Assembly: GCA_037576195.1 (NCBI GenBank)
Contig: CM075103.1
Span: 12,772,001 to 12,836,000 of the forward strand
Length of the DNA stretch: 64,000 nt
Reading direction: 5' to 3'
Origin: Phytoseiulus persimilis
Lineage: Eukaryota > Arthropoda > Arachnida > Mesostigmata > Phytoseiidae
Within the stretch, counting starts at the first letter, position 1; every line of letters starts with the position of its first letter. The translations under genes and the position numbers were made by a program. Below, one piece after another: positions 23,465-36,683 of this stretch. Under the pieces are notes generated by a model that searched no databases, was not told the DNA's origin, and saw nothing but the letters and a program-made list of their open reading frames with translations.

Positions 23465-26400
23465 CGTCGCCGCGCACGATTTCGGTCCGGACTCGAGGAT
23501 TCTGGGATAGCCATAGGTGTTACTTGTCGTTAGGTGCCACAGAGACCCTCCTTCGAGCTTGGCTGTTTCGTTGCCCAAAAAGGCCCTCGGCCGATTCGGT
23601 CCCACCAATGACTCCCCGTGATGGGCAAGTAGGTGTACATATAACGAGCTGGAGAGACACGTTGTCAAAGCGAGTCTGAGCTCGGAGACCTCGAGATTAT
23701 CTTCGACAACACCTCGGGACAGTGAGTATGCGCACGGCGAACGAAGCTCCACGACCCGTCGACGCTTCACTCAGAGGGATTCTGATACCATTGCTTGCTG
23801 CCTTCTCGCGTGAGGAGCCCATGGAACCAGCCACGAGCCGTCCAATAAATGTGACAAAAGAACTGCGATTATCGTCGAAAGGCTGATAGTCCAATCAGGA
23901 GCGAGGCTTGTGAAGAGCAGACGGAAAAATCTGTTGCCGCCACAGCGACATATTATACTTGGCGCCTAGACTGCTTCTGAATGTACTTCGGTGATACTCA
24001 GCATCGTCGCTGTCGATCAAAAAGCGTTTTCCAGAGCTGGAGCCGCTAAAACGGCGATTCGGCTTCGATAGAAAACGCGGTTCCGCTCAACCAGAATCAC
24101 GCAGATTAGCTCAAATTCGCTGTTATCGCCGTTATTAAATCGCAGCTCGCCGGCCCGAGAAACGCGCTCATAACCGCGAAGCTGGCGCGGTCTGCCGCGG
24201 CCACATGCTGGATTTCCCCGCGGTAACAAAATCACTCCAAAGCCTGCTTGCTGCTAAAGCCACTCTCAATGTTACGGTGGGTTCCTAGGAGCTGTGTTTT
24301 GTTTACAGGTTATTGTTTTCGAACTGGTGTATCGTTCTTTCATACGCTGTTCATTCAGACGCCTGCCGTAAGCCCGAGTGCATCTGTTTTCCCATCGGAA
24401 CTGAGGAGTTCCAGACTGTTTCTCAGCCGCCTCAGGTTTTCCGGTCGCTCGTAAAGCTGCAGTCCATCGGGGGTCAACGATTTCCATGAAATCCGATGGA
24501 CTGGGGGAACCTATGTTATTCTGCGCGCAAAAGACGACGGATAGAAGAAGTCCGGTAACTTCAGAATCAGAGCTTCTCATTGCAACTCAGGCATCGTGAA
24601 CCCTGATGAGAGCGAGCAACCAAGAGCTAGGCGTCGAACGGAACTTATCATGTTCTCTCTACTCGACTCGGAGAGCATGTCCGTCTATTTCAAAGAGGTT
24701 AACCATTCGAGAGTATATCCGTTTGTCGAATGGAGCGGAACATGTCCATTCGCTTCCCCGAGTCCGCTCATGTATTAGAAAGTACCCTTATACTGAAGAG
24801 AGCTTTCGGGGATCAGGGAACAATAGCTCTCCCGAAGAGAAGAGGAGCTGCGCTATCTGGTCAACTTGGAACTTTCCAACCTCCTATCACGGGTCGTTGA
24901 GCGCGAAGCAAAAAGGGGAATCACATCAGAACTTATTTGGCGCCCGAATTCGTCAGGCCCCTATACATAAACCTCCCCACCTCCGATATCATGTTCGAGA
25001 TGGTTTTCACACAAGGCTGTGAGGCTTACAAACGGAACCTCGATGGCTCAGCTAGAGTCAGCTTCCTAATTGCTTGAGTCATGGCGCCTACGCAGATTCT
25101 GCCGAGTCCGATCTTCAGCAAGGATCGAACTGATTTCACTGTGTCTCGTTCGAGTGGTATGGAGGTGACGATAACTCAATTCAACGCCTCGCGACTCGTT
25201 CCGCTGGGCACAACATATGCATCGGCGAAATTTTCCGCCAGAAGTTTGAAAAATGGATCCGTAATTGATCGGGGCACTGTGTGAATTGCTTTCACTTATA
25301 TCTTCTACCGAGCGGTGCTCAATTTTCCTCCAGCACAAAACAATAATCTCATCGCCCAGTCTGACGGATGATCACTCATCGAATCATTCTCACGGGAGGA
25401 AGTCTGGAATCAGCTCCAGGCGGAAGCTAATGGATCCTTCTATGACACTGTAGATTGGAGGTGTTGAAAGCAAACTGCTTCGTGGCGGCGGCTGCAATCT
25501 CCGTGATCTGTTCGGCTTAGCCTTCGGATAATTTTCTCTCGCTTTTCGATTAGAAACAGGAATTTAGTTTTGATGGTAATGGAGAAAAAAGTGTTTACTC
25601 TGGCATTTATTTGATTGAACATTCGCTCCGCCGGGTGTTTTCAGAACACAAACTCGCACTCTTCACTCATCTCAGCAACCGTTCTGCGCGTCAGCTCCGT
25701 TCCTGCGCAGGATTTGTATTGACCAATAGCGTAACATGCTTTGCCGAGTCGCAAACCTGCGGCGCGAAATTTCCTCCTCCGAAATTCTGGCACGATATTC
25801 TGCACAGCGCCTGATCCTGTGAATGTATTTGATCGAGTACATTCAGGCTCAGCCGCGCATGTTTCCAACCCGATCAATTACCGAGGAATGTTCAAACGAA
25901 ACTCGGATCATCCGGGGAGCACAGCGGCGACACCTCGATCGCTGTCTCGCTCAACGTGGTCTCGGTGACCAGGAAGCTGCGGGAGCGAAAATTTTTTCGA
26001 TATGATTTCTCCTCAAGTCAGAAGGCTCCGTACTGAGATCATAAGGCTACTGTCATGTACCCCCACTCAGCAGTAGGTGGACCTGTTGAAACTGACTAAA
26101 CGATTCGAAAACCGCGGCCATCAGCTGTCACAAACGTGGCCCGCCCGATTAATTTGCGCGGCAACGATCGAATCGAGGACGAAGAAAGTGTTTCGTCGCG
26201 CAGAGCCCGGCATGCTGCGGGAACAGTCCGACCACGCATCCGCCTTTAGAAAGAGTGCGTATCAGCAGAAATATCCTCGTGTGTAAGCACCGAGACTGTC
26301 AATCAGTGAGCGCTCTAACTACAGTTGACAACATGATTCCCATCTTTCGCGGTTATAATTTGGATGATTCTGTCTCCTGAAAATTCCGAAGACCTCGGAA

Positions 26401-28084
26401 ACTTTCGGAGATTTTTCTGGAAAAGTGATCTCTGCAAGAGACAGCCTCCCGTATTGGCTTATTCGCCGTTTAGGGGTTACGAAAAAAACTTTACGCTCTG
26501 TTCTGGAATAGTAAACGGTGGTGAATAAAGAGTCACCGTTCTGATGATTCGATCGGAGAAGCGGAGTTCACACCTGAAGGCCGCGATATTGCTCGAGAAG
26601 CGGGAACCACTTTCGTCCCCACCTCGAAAACCGATCCGATGCCGAAAACAGCAACTGTCTCAGACAGGAGGTCTAAACAGCGTAATGAGCGCGGCGGAAA
26701 CGAGACAGGAAGACATTTATAGTCAAAACTAGTGATCTAGCTCGAGGTTCACCAAGTCAAGATAAGCCTGCCAGAGCTTCCGAACCCCGCGGACCTGTCA
26801 GCGTTTGAGACCGGTGACGCGTAGCTGGACGAACAATGGGCGAGCAATGTATCGGATCAAACGATCACCGAGAGGAAATCCCGACGTCTCACGGAGAAGA
26901 TTCTCGAAAGAGCTTCTTGAATAGAAATCGTGACATTATTTTCATACACATAATGATGCTCTTCGAGATATTGCTGGACGCCAGACAGTGTTTGTCTTCC
27001 TCTCGGAGAGAGCATTCTTCAAATTTCACGGAGGGAAATACTCATACGTGGTGGACCGGGCTGAAGAGCGCTTCAAGAAAAAAACACGTTATGGATACCT
27101 CGGATGAAGCTTCTCGACGCTCCTTTGGAAGTCACAGAAAATAATTGCGACTCGGAAGGGATCTAGTGGGATTGTAAAATCAGAGAATCGAGCAGAAACG
27201 TCCGAAGTGTTTCTTTGGTTGATACATTTATCTGCTGTCATCAACTCAGTGGAGTCAGACGGCGCGGCGCAGTGGCTGGCGTTGGACTATGGAAACGGCG
27301 CCGTTGTTCAGATTCCGTGTTCAGTCTGGTAGTTCGTTCGGGTGCGTGCAATTACGATCCTCGAAGATAATCGAAATTCTTTTTCGACATGACAAATTGT
27401 CAAAAATGGAGCCTGCGATCGAAAGAGTTATGAAAGGAAAAGTGACGTTTCCTAATGATTGCGGAGTCATGGAAAAGGTTACGTAATTCATAGAGTTTCC
27501 TCGAACCAGGAGGATACCGCGCGGTAGATTTTCAGGACGCCAATCATTCGAAAGGCGAAAATCGTGAGCGTTCGTTCGTTGTCGATGGTAAGCAATCTTG
27601 CCGGTCCTGCGTGCGAGCCCATGAACTCTGTAGCCGACTGTATGGACTACTACGCAGCGTCAGCTCTATTGCTGTTCGGGGAGAGAATATTCTTTAAATT
27701 CATGGCAGAAGTCGTAAAGGACGTTCGAGAACCTCAGAAGAGGAGATACCGTGAAATATTTAGGGAGCGTCAGACCGAAAAGCAGCTCGCTCTTGGGCGC
27801 GAAAAACCTCTCCGAGCTGGATTCATTCGAGTCGATGATTCCAAGCCGGCCAGTTCGAATACCTCGGAACAGTTTCTGAGTCCGAGATTATATCTCCCTG
27901 AATCAGGGGCGTGCTCCTCCGATGATATTCTCCCGAAGCTCATCTGCGTTTCTGAGCTGCGAACCCTCGGTCGATCCGTTATGATGTGCTTTTTCCTCCG
28001 ATATTATCATAAATTCCACACTTCCCGCATCATGATAGATTCGAGTAGTAGGGTGAACGGCGTGAGCTTACTGGACCGAACATT
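23465..28084. other. no supported gene
   Basis: ORFs of up to 138 codons occur on both strands, and a 202-codon ORF begins at 27564 (+). None is recognisable. No repeat longer than a few tens of bases was seen. Confidence 0.4.
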
Positions 28085-28180
28085 TCCGATGAGGTTGAGG
28101 ACCGCGAGTAGGGGTCGCAGACTCGCGAGTCCGGACTCGCCAAACTCTGTCTGTCTGTGTCCGAGTCCCTGAGTCCAGAT
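28085..28180. repeat. degenerate GACTCG/CGAGTC satellite-like patch
   Basis: Words such as GACTCGCGAGTCCGGACTCG, TCCGAGTCC and CTGAGTCC alternate over about 95 bases. A similar patch of inverted words lies at 29053..29095, on the far side of the inverted duplication at 28623..29035. The two patches may be the outer ends of one larger element. Confidence 0.4.
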
Positions 28181-28622
28181 GAGGGCGAAAAATTATATAT
28201 TTGAAACCGGATTCATGTCTCGAGATTTGCGGTAAACACCTCGTTGTGCTTGAATTCTTGGGAGTATTTGAGCTTTGTGCGGCCGTCATAAGCCATGCAT
28301 CGTTGAGGCACCGTCGTGGCGGCAAAAGTTCGCGTGCAGCCTCGTGAGGCACCGTTAGATGACGTTCGTCGAAGGACAATCACGATCGAGGCCGATTCGG
28401 GGAGGGGGGGGCGAGGTCACAAGATAGTCGGATCACCAGACTGAAATCTGCGTTCTCACAGCTTCGCGGGCCAGAATAAGTCAGGACAGAATGAGCCCGG
28501 GAAAGTCTGATCCAAATCGTGGAGGAGCATGGGAATCCATCGAGCGCAATAACGGCCAGCCTCCGATTCTGGTCATCACTAGCTCAGAATCAGAGATTTC
28601 AGGATTCGAACCCGTATCCGAG
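28181..28622. other. no supported gene
   Basis: A run of G (28400..28409) and short ORFs only. This is the left flank of the foldback element. Confidence 0.35.
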
Positions 28623-29035
28623 AGGGCCTGCCGGGATAAGGGCCCCACCAAGAAAATCCGACTGTGGGAAACTCAAGATGCTCATGTGTCGAGAACCAGT
28701 GCAGCTACTGCGCCGATGAAAAAACTCGTTGTGGAGTTTTTTTTTCGAGGGCTATCAAATGGGTGAAAAGGGGGTCGTGGAGGCCTCTTCTTCTGTCGGG
28801 GAAAATGAAAAACTCGTTCGTGAGAGAAGGTGGTCAGCCTTCTCCTTCCGGGTTGACTAGCGAGTTTTTCATTTCGCCCCCTGCCTGTGGCATCCGATAG
28901 CCCTTGGGGAGAGCTTCACAACGGTTTTTATCGGCGCTGTAGCTCCATTGGTTCTCGACATATGTACATCTTGAGTTTTCCAAAATCGATCTTTTCTGGT
29001 GGCGCCGACGCCTCCATGTTATCCCGGCAGGCCCT
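28623..29035. mobile_element. foldback element (inverted duplication of about 200 bp)
   Basis: The outer ends are identical inverted 17-mers (AGGGCCTGCCGGGATAA at 28623..28639 and its complement at 29019..29035). Inside, AACTCAAGATG, TGTCGAGAACCA, GCGCCGATAAAAA-like and AGGGCTATC blocks occur in the same order on both arms. An identical 14-mer (AAATGAAAAACTCG at 28803..28816, complement at 28861..28874) flanks the centre. Translated outward-in, both arms give a related peptide (NSRCSCVENQCSY on +, NSRCTYVENQWSY on -). The duplicated piece may therefore once have been coding. Its family is not recognised. Confidence 0.65.
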
Positions 29036-31513
29036 TTTGCTCCCCCACCTTGACTCGGACTAGCGAGTCCGACGAGTCCAGACTCGTACTCGGCCTCGTG
29101 GATTTTCGAGGCCCCTAACCGCGAGCTAGACCAAATGATTTCTTTTATCTGCTTGGTGGCCTGGACCCGAGCGTAATCTTCTCCGGGACAGGACTCACCA
29201 GCTCCGTGCAGCTGATCCACATTTTGAAATTCATCCCCTTGCATGGTTGCGTACTCGTCTGAGTCAATTCGACCGTTCAAACTGTTCTGCCCTCAACCAC
29301 CGTGCAGCAAGCCCAAAACCATGATTGAGCCTCGGGCGTTTTGACTCAAGGTTCTGTAGTTGTCTGTCTAGCTTGACCAACCTCATCGTCAGGCCCGTGC
29401 GGATTGAATTCCTTCTCTACGATGGAAGTTGTGGTCTCCCACGGATGACTTCTCTGTGCCAACAAGCTCTTGTCGATCTGACAGATCGGTTCTTTGTCAA
29501 CACAGCTTGTTCTCGCGATTGATTTCATACTGAATATTGTCCAAGTGAGCCGAAGACGTGAGGTTGCGTCAAACCCCTGATATAGAGATATTGAGTGGAG
29601 CGCAGTTCTGTCGAGGGCCCTTCGCGAGAATCCTGGTCACTTCGGCCGTTTCCGAAGACACCTTCAGATGTTTTCAACTGAGGACAATCAATACTGGGAT
29701 CCGGGGAACTCCGACGAGCGACTCCCGACCTTTCGCGTGAGTTTCTCGAGACGAGACTCGATGCTCAAGCTCGCGTCGACCACCATGGAGTTTGAACCGG
29801 AGGAAAAGACTGACTCCTTGCCCACTTTCCAGAACCAGGCTGTCGGCTTTGTGTTACCACTCCCCCAAGAAAAGCGTTTCATGCTCTGCGGACTTGGGAC
29901 TCTGCAAACGCAAGGAAGCTGAATCGGTTCGTTCGTAACAGTCTTTCTCCACGCATTTCTGATTTCTGTGTTCGCTCCTTTCCGCAATGAGATTATAGTG
30001 CGGTCTATGGGAAGAAAACGAGATTTCATTGAGCTTGGCACGAGAGCTAGCCTGGAGCGACGGAATATTCATGATCGAGCGCAGACAGAACAGAATAAAA
30101 ATGGAACCTCATCGAAAATCGCGGAGCGTGACAACATCAATACCGACAAAATGTTCTTGCTTCCGTTCTTCTGGCTACTTGTGTTGCTTTCCTTGAGTGG
30201 GTTCACTATAGCATTGGTGTTTTTTTTCACTCACAGGTATCTGCTCTTTTTTCTCCTGAGACATGTCCACTAACGACGTGTGGTTTTCATGTTCCGTTAA
30301 GCCGCTGTCCTTCTGCTCACGATGTGACACCGGCGAGAAGGCTGAGTCCCATACGCTGCCTGGATCGCGAGTGCACATCCGCAGTGCCTGGACAGAGCCG
30401 TCTCGAGCGTGAGGTCGGAGCCCACGCAGCGGGTCGAATCCGTTTGGTAGAGACTCGAGCCGCATGCTCACGTTCTCACTGCTCTGGAAATGTTCCCTAG
30501 GCCAATGAGGCGAAAGGCCCGCCCTCTTCAGTACTCATCTCGCGTAGGGCTGACGGGGCCCAAGAGAAAGAATCCTGATCATCAGAGGGTAGTGGCCCGA
30601 CGCCGGCGGGAAGATCAGAATCCAGGAGAACTGACATCCAAGCCTCGATGGCAATTGAATTTGAACTTTTGAGTTTGCTGGGAAAAGTGAATGGAACGAC
30701 CCTGTGCTCGACGAATTAATTCACCCCAATCAAGCTAAGAGCGCATACGATCCCGAGAACAGGAGTGGAGCACGTCCTTGTTCTGAGTCCCGGCGATGAT
30801 GCTCGAGAGGGAGCTGGCTGTAGGTAGCCAGCGACGTCGGTCCAGGAAGTCAACTTCCTCGAGTCTGAGAATACGACGCTCTGAGATGGTTGACTCCAAA
30901 CGGCTGCATGTTGACTCTGGCTCCTATCGACTGCCCTCTTCTGTTCGACAGCTCTTTGGAATCATTTCCAGCACGCTCGTGAACAGTCGGGGTCCCGGGT
31001 TTGGGGTGAACGGTTATGCAAAGTTAGAGTTCCGACGAGAGGGTCAGGACCCCACCGGAGGATTTCATCTCCGATTTATTCTCGTTCCGACACTCCTCGA
31101 AATCCAAAGATCATGGCTCCCACTTGCGTCGAGGGACCTCGGAGGACGGCTTTTCTGTGGACTCCAGATGCTCTGAGGAATCTTCATGTATGAAGACCCC
31201 TGCTCTGAGGGGAGGAGCTACTGGAGCAGCGGTGGTAGAAATAGTGACAGCCGGCGAGGTGTGACCCTGCAGCTGAACAACCGAGGTCCGGCATGAGGCG
31301 CTGGCAGGAAAAGTTGAGAATCGAGACAAAGCTCATAGAAGCCACCGGGAGGAATGCTTTTGGTGCGGAAGCCCAGACACAGGGACTCTCCTTGCCAGAG
31401 CTCGCGGGGCGGAGGGGCTGTTCAGGAGAATCCCCACGGCGACCGAAGAGAGTCCCATCACTGCGTTTCGTTTCCAGCGGGCGCCATGTCGAGAAGGCCC
31501 GTAGCATCAAAGG
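29036..31513. other. no supported gene
   Basis: Starts with the GACTCG patch at 29053..29095. After that only short ORFs occur, such as 30796..31176 (+, 126 codons), without recognisable domains. Confidence 0.4.
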
Positions 31514-31936
31514 CAGGGGTGGGCAAAGTGCGGCCCGCGGGTGGACCACTGTGTTCGAGCAGGGCCCTGCTCAACAAGCGCTTGAAAACGCCGAATCGCT
31601 TCCATGGAAAAAAGATTTAACATTTCCTACGATCGTCCCCAACCTGAGTGAATCTCCGTAACTTGGTGGACGAGTGAGTCGAGTGTTCACTCTTCGATAG
31701 GCACATCGAGGTGTTGTGATTTTTCTGGAGCTCAGGTTTCTGATGCAGCCAAAGGAAACGATTCCTGAGCTTGAAACCTCATCTTTGCCGGATGTCGCTC
31801 TTTGGAGACATGTCACATGGATTAGGAATACTTCGAGCTCGCTGAGATACGTTTTATGTGGCGGCCCGTAAGTTTGCACGGCCGCGATGGTGTTGTGCAC
31901 TGCGGCCCGCGGGCCGCACCAAATTGCCCACCCTTG
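31514..31936. mobile_element. 423-bp non-autonomous hAT (Charlie-like) element
   Basis: The left end reads CAGGGGTGGGCAAAGTGCGG followed by CCCGCGGG. The right end read inward on the other strand is CAAGGGTGGGCAATTTGGTG then CGGCCCGCGGGCCGC. This CAGGGGTGGGCAAA...GCGGCCCGCGGGCC start is typical of Charlie-type hAT elements. The flanking 8-mers are ATCAAAGG (31506..31513) and ATCTGAGG (31937..31944), identical at 6 of 8 positions, as expected for an aged hAT 8-bp target duplication. Extra GCGGCCCG/CGGCC words lie just inside the right end. The interior has no transposase. Confidence 0.75.
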
Positions 31937-31944
31937 ATCTGAGG

Positions 31945-34900
31945 TGTTCATCGCTCTCTCGCTCCACACGATAAGATATTTTCTTTTGGAAGCTCGAGTG
32001 CTCGATGATAATTGTGAAATGCATGTCGTCTGGAGAGTGCACTGGTCCCTGAGGAAAGTTCCCAAGTTGGCTCAGGTGATCCTCACTTTCCGTTGAGCCC
32101 TTGCTCGTCCGAAATCTGGATGATCAATTAGGTCTGCGCATGCTGCAGCTGGATCCCGAGGTGGATCGTCTACCGAGAAAAGTTTCCGTCTCACTCGCGG
32201 AAGACGCTAGCGCCGCATGGCTCGCCGGTGAATCCCGAGACACGTCCGGGAAATTAAGCGTGGTCCGCTTTCCCGCCTGATGGACCATTCTTTGTAAGGG
32301 CGGGGTATCAGGACGGCTTTCGAACTGCTTCTCCTCCCATCAAAAGAAGACGAAGTTTCCGTCTTGAGTTCGTTCGAAGATATTGAGTGTTTTTGTAGCG
32401 GGTGTTGCCTGGCTGTAGTTCCCCAAGCAAGGATCCAGGAGGCTCTTGTTCCGAGAGAACATTATTTTGCAACATTGTGCTGTTCGGTGGAGAAGGTGAT
32501 TGGAAGTTTCCAATCGGAGGGCAGCACTCGTGTACGACAGGGCCCCTGGCAAAGATTCTTTCCGTTCCTGCCAGACAATCCAAAATCGTGCGTATTTTCT
32601 GTCGACTGCAGTCAGTAGGCGATGGGTTCAGTGCTCGTTTCGCGTGCCACCATTTCCAAATTATGTCTCGGCTTTCGGCGTAACAAGTATGTTGGTCCCA
32701 TCGGAAATTGGTTTCTGAACAGAAACCCAGGAAGTGGGTTGAGACCAAAGATCAGCGTGGGAAATCCCCGTCGGAACCCCCTTCGGTTTTCTTCGACAGA
32801 ACGAACTCTGATACGGAAATCATCTCGGTGTTTCGTTTGCGGTCGCTGACAGGAACTCGGATCATTAAAAAGTAGGACTGCCGTGGTCACTGGCCAAGAG
32901 GTGCACAAAGCCAACGACGAAAGACGGAAGTCGCCTTCGAGATCTTATGGATGATTTAACGCAAACTCTGGGTCACTTTGAAGCACAACGAACAACAAGC
33001 TGGGACCAAAGAATAGAATAATCGATGGAAGACACTAGAGTGAGAGGGAACAGCAACCAAGCTTCCGCTTGCCGCCGAGTCGAGGTCGAAACCACGAAGT
33101 GGAAAACTCCTCTCAGCTCCAGCTTTTTGTCGAAGATCACAATCGAGGAGAATATCGCTCGCTACCTTTCAAAGAGACAGGGAGCCACTCATCCTTCGTC
33201 TGACCCTATATGTATGTCATGTCTCCGATCACTAGAAAACATCCAGTATGGAAGTTGGAAGTTTTGTGTTCTCCAGGAGAGGATGGAGGTTGGGAACTAC
33301 TCCTCGATCTCTCGCTCCCGGGAGTATGATGATGGGATCCAGCTCAGCGGGGGATCGAAAAATGTGGGATGCCGATCGATGCCCAGGATTTCGGAACACA
33401 GCCTTCGCCACGTCCGAAACCGTTCGTAAATAAATGTAGCCTCAATTTTCTTCTGCGCCTGAGAATGGATGTGACTTCCCTACATCTTACTCGGGAGGGA
33501 CACGGCTCGCTGCGTCCTCCATGCTCTTGGAGTCTCCTCCAGACTCGAACTCGAAACGCACGACCCTTGTGGCGGAGAAGCACGGCAGCTAGTCTTGTTC
33601 CACTTAGATGCCAATTCCATTGGCGGACATGCCCGATCGATCAAGAGCTCGGAGACAGTCACCTTTCTCTCTTCTTATCCGAATGCTAATGAGGCGGTTC
33701 GCGTTCAGAAGAGCGTTCCGAAGCTCATCTGATTTTTTTTCGGCCTCCTCTTGATGTAGGATCAAGAGTCGCCAAACTTCGAATTCGAGCTCGCTTGGCA
33801 GCACTCAACGCGCAAAGTGATCCGCCGCGAAGCCGTCTCAGATTATGTTTCGACCCTGAGAACTCATAAGTTATCGTATGCAGTTGATTTCATGGGCATC
33901 TCCATTTTATGAATCCCGTTCTGCTCGAATGATTGATTGATTGGTTGGTTTACAGACCGTATAAATATAGTCACTAATGGTCAGTAAAAAAGCTAGTCCA
34001 TATAAATCTCGCGTAGGCTAAAAACCCCATACGCGGGGGCGAGCTCACTCTGCTGGTTGATTTTCGCTCTTATTTCCCCATGTAACTCTTCAAGGAGCCA
34101 AAGATCGACGATTTCTCCTTCAGTGAAAAATAGTCAGAGAGTACGAAACTACCAGGATGGGAAGTCGTCGCGCCGATCCGACGATTCCTGTTACTTTCTC
34201 AGAAATCACTCTCTTCCTCACTCGCGGGAAAATACCCCTCGATTCCCGAAACATGTTCCCGACAGATAGAGTCCCAACACATAGAGTGGAAGCAACGAAC
34301 AAACGAATACGAACGTGAGCTCGACAAACAAGAGCTCTTTGAAATCCATCTAATGAATGCGCATTCACTGAGTTTGGGCTTCGGACGAATTTCAGAACAA
34401 ACGCGACCCGGTGCTGATAATTACCCAGATATTTCCTCACTGCGGCCTTGACCCCCAAAAAACTTCGTCCCAAAGTGCGGGATTACCCTACTGGGGTACA
34501 GGCTCTCATTTAATTTGTTAGACTTCCGAAACTGGTGCGATGAGCCGCTCAGACGAAGTTGGTAGACATTCCACAGATTTTCCAGATCAACCGGAGATGA
34601 TTGTTTCAATATTCACTCATTCAATCAGCCGGAGAGATCTGCCAGTCCCGGTCATCGACCTCGCAGCTCCGCTCTCACTCTCTGTCTCCGTATTTCGAAA
34701 TGACGGAGCTCGACGTCCATGGCCCGCGACTCTGTTGAGAGAGAAATTCGCTCATATTTTCTGCTCAAATTGGATCATTCCATTCTCTAGCAACAACACA
34801 GCTTGGATAATCGGCTTCGTGTCCGGACGGCGTCGATCCTCAATGCCGCCGGTTGGAAGTCAGGAAACTAAGACCAGCAGCCCGGAGGCACGGTTACAGA

Positions 34901-36280
34901 AAATTCCTTCTCGATCGTAAATGTCATCGGTGGCCTCACTTTTGTCCCATTAGAGAGCACGGCAGAAAAAGAACTGAGTTTCCATGCCAGGGCGACAAGC
35001 GATGGACGAATGGAGGAGGAATAGGTGATGAGCCCGACGCTTTTGCCGAAATTCATTGTGAATAACACAACACGGAGATTGCGAACGAGTAGCCTACGAG
35101 TCCGATTTCCTCCTCGATGTCCTTGTCGCGTGGAGTGGTTCTTAGCGCGGAGGATTCCCCGCTTGTTGGCCTCCTGAAGTGCCCTTCTCGGGCGTGAACA
35201 AAGCGCCCTTTGTTGAACGAGGCTGTTGGCGCACTCAACGCAGGCTCGGCTCGCGGCCGATATGGACGCGAGAGTGTTCGTGTAGTGATGCGATCGAATG
35301 AAAGCTGGGGACCGGTGTTTTGACTCGTTCTCCGATATCGCTTTCCGGAAGAGAGAAGCTCCATGGGGTCAGCGAAGCGATAGACTGGCCGTGTTCGACC
35401 GGGTTCGATCATTCGCTTCCTGACTCATTCACTGTCGGTTTGTTTCTTGGGAGGCTTCGCTCCGTTCTTGAAAAATCCGCGCACTGAAGCGCCGGCGGAG
35501 ATGGAGACCGATCGGAGGTAGCGCTAAATTGCATTGACGACCATGATGACGTCGTTCTTCTATCTGTTGGGTGGCTAATCGTTCGATACAGCGTACCGCG
35601 GGAAATTATCAACGACGGCTCGGCGGAAAGAAGTGAGCATTTTTCGCTGCACCATCGGAATCTTGAGTGGTGATAGCACTTCGTGATGTACATATGATAC
35701 GCCTGGACGTCATCGGAGACGACGGGCCAGCCTTCAACTCTCGGTACTTTCATTCGACCATTGATGATGTGACAAACCACGTGTTGCTCACGCGCGGATT
35801 TTCCCCGAATGTCGTGGTTCGGCTTCTCCGAGTTCTCCGTTCACTGTAGAGGAGCCGCTTCTAGACACTCCAAGATAATGGAACGTCCTTCGAGCGAGCC
35901 ATTCTCGTCCATACATGATCAAGATGAAGAACGGCACTGCAGACGACCCCAGTTCATTCAGAACTCATGAATGTGACGCCGGGGACAGCGCTCTCAAAAT
36001 CGAAGGGGATAGGGGTTCCCCATTCGTCGGCTGCCGAATGATGGATTGAGGACTCGCGCCTCCAGACTCCACAACGGAGCCTCGCAGCAATAGAGCACTC
36101 GCAAGTCACTCATTGATGTCACACACTTCGAATCTTGCTCCCCGTTCGGAATTCGATCAGTCAATGAGGCATCAGGACCGTGAGTTCAACATCTTCCTCG
36201 CGCACTTACAGAGTGGTTCCAGTCTCGATTCCCGGGCTCAAGATGACTGAAAAGTGTCCTTCGGTTCGGTTTGGGTTCGG
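31945..36280. other. no supported gene
   Basis: Short overlapping ORFs only. At 33930..34045 a GATT-repeat run is followed by TATAAATA (33960..33967), a second TATAAAT (34000..34006) and ACCCCATACGCGGGGGC. The last phrase recurs near 19040. This may be a decayed dispersed repeat end. No gene could be tied to the TATA-like words. Confidence 0.4.
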
Positions 36281-36683
36281 CTTCCCGAATACCCAGGAGC
36301 CCGAATACCCAGAATCTAGACACCCCGTCCCCCTCCAAATAGAGCCTCTGGTACTCATTTCAAGTATCTTTCAGAGAGGAAGCGACTCCCAAATCATATT
36401 TGTATCATTTGATGTCGTTTCATCGCTGACAGGTTTCCACAGCGCTTGTGAACCCCAACTGTGCACAAGAACCCGCCGACTTCGCGATCTCAAGCTGTTC
36501 CCTCCGAAGCCTCAGCTGCCTTTCATACTTCCAGAGTCCTCTTTGGGACTCATCGCTGATCATAGAAGTCTCGTTGACTTCGGCCGAGCCTCGATCTGAG
36601 AGGAGAGCGGTTGTCGAGATTCCGGGTACTCGAGATTCCGGGTATCTTCGTCGAGATTTTGGATATTCGGGATTCCGGGTATA
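36281..36683. repeat. about 400-bp element with inverted minisatellite arms
   Basis: The left arm (36281..36319) holds two tandem copies of CCCGAATACCCAGGAG-like sequence. The right arm (36616..36683) holds three to four copies of the complementary unit, such as GAGATTCCGGGTACTC. The arms point toward each other around a 295-base centre without coding signal. The layout resembles a foldback-type element whose terminal inverted repeats are built of short tandem units. Similar arms of GGATTCG units occur at 55129..55385. Confidence 0.45.

Noticed and set aside
27564..28172. 202-codon ORF
   Set aside because: Its end runs through the GACTCG repeat patch and no conserved motif is present.
33960..33967. 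TATAAATA as a promoter
   Set aside because: No start codon, ORF or splice structure downstream can be tied to it, and it lies in a probable dispersed repeat.
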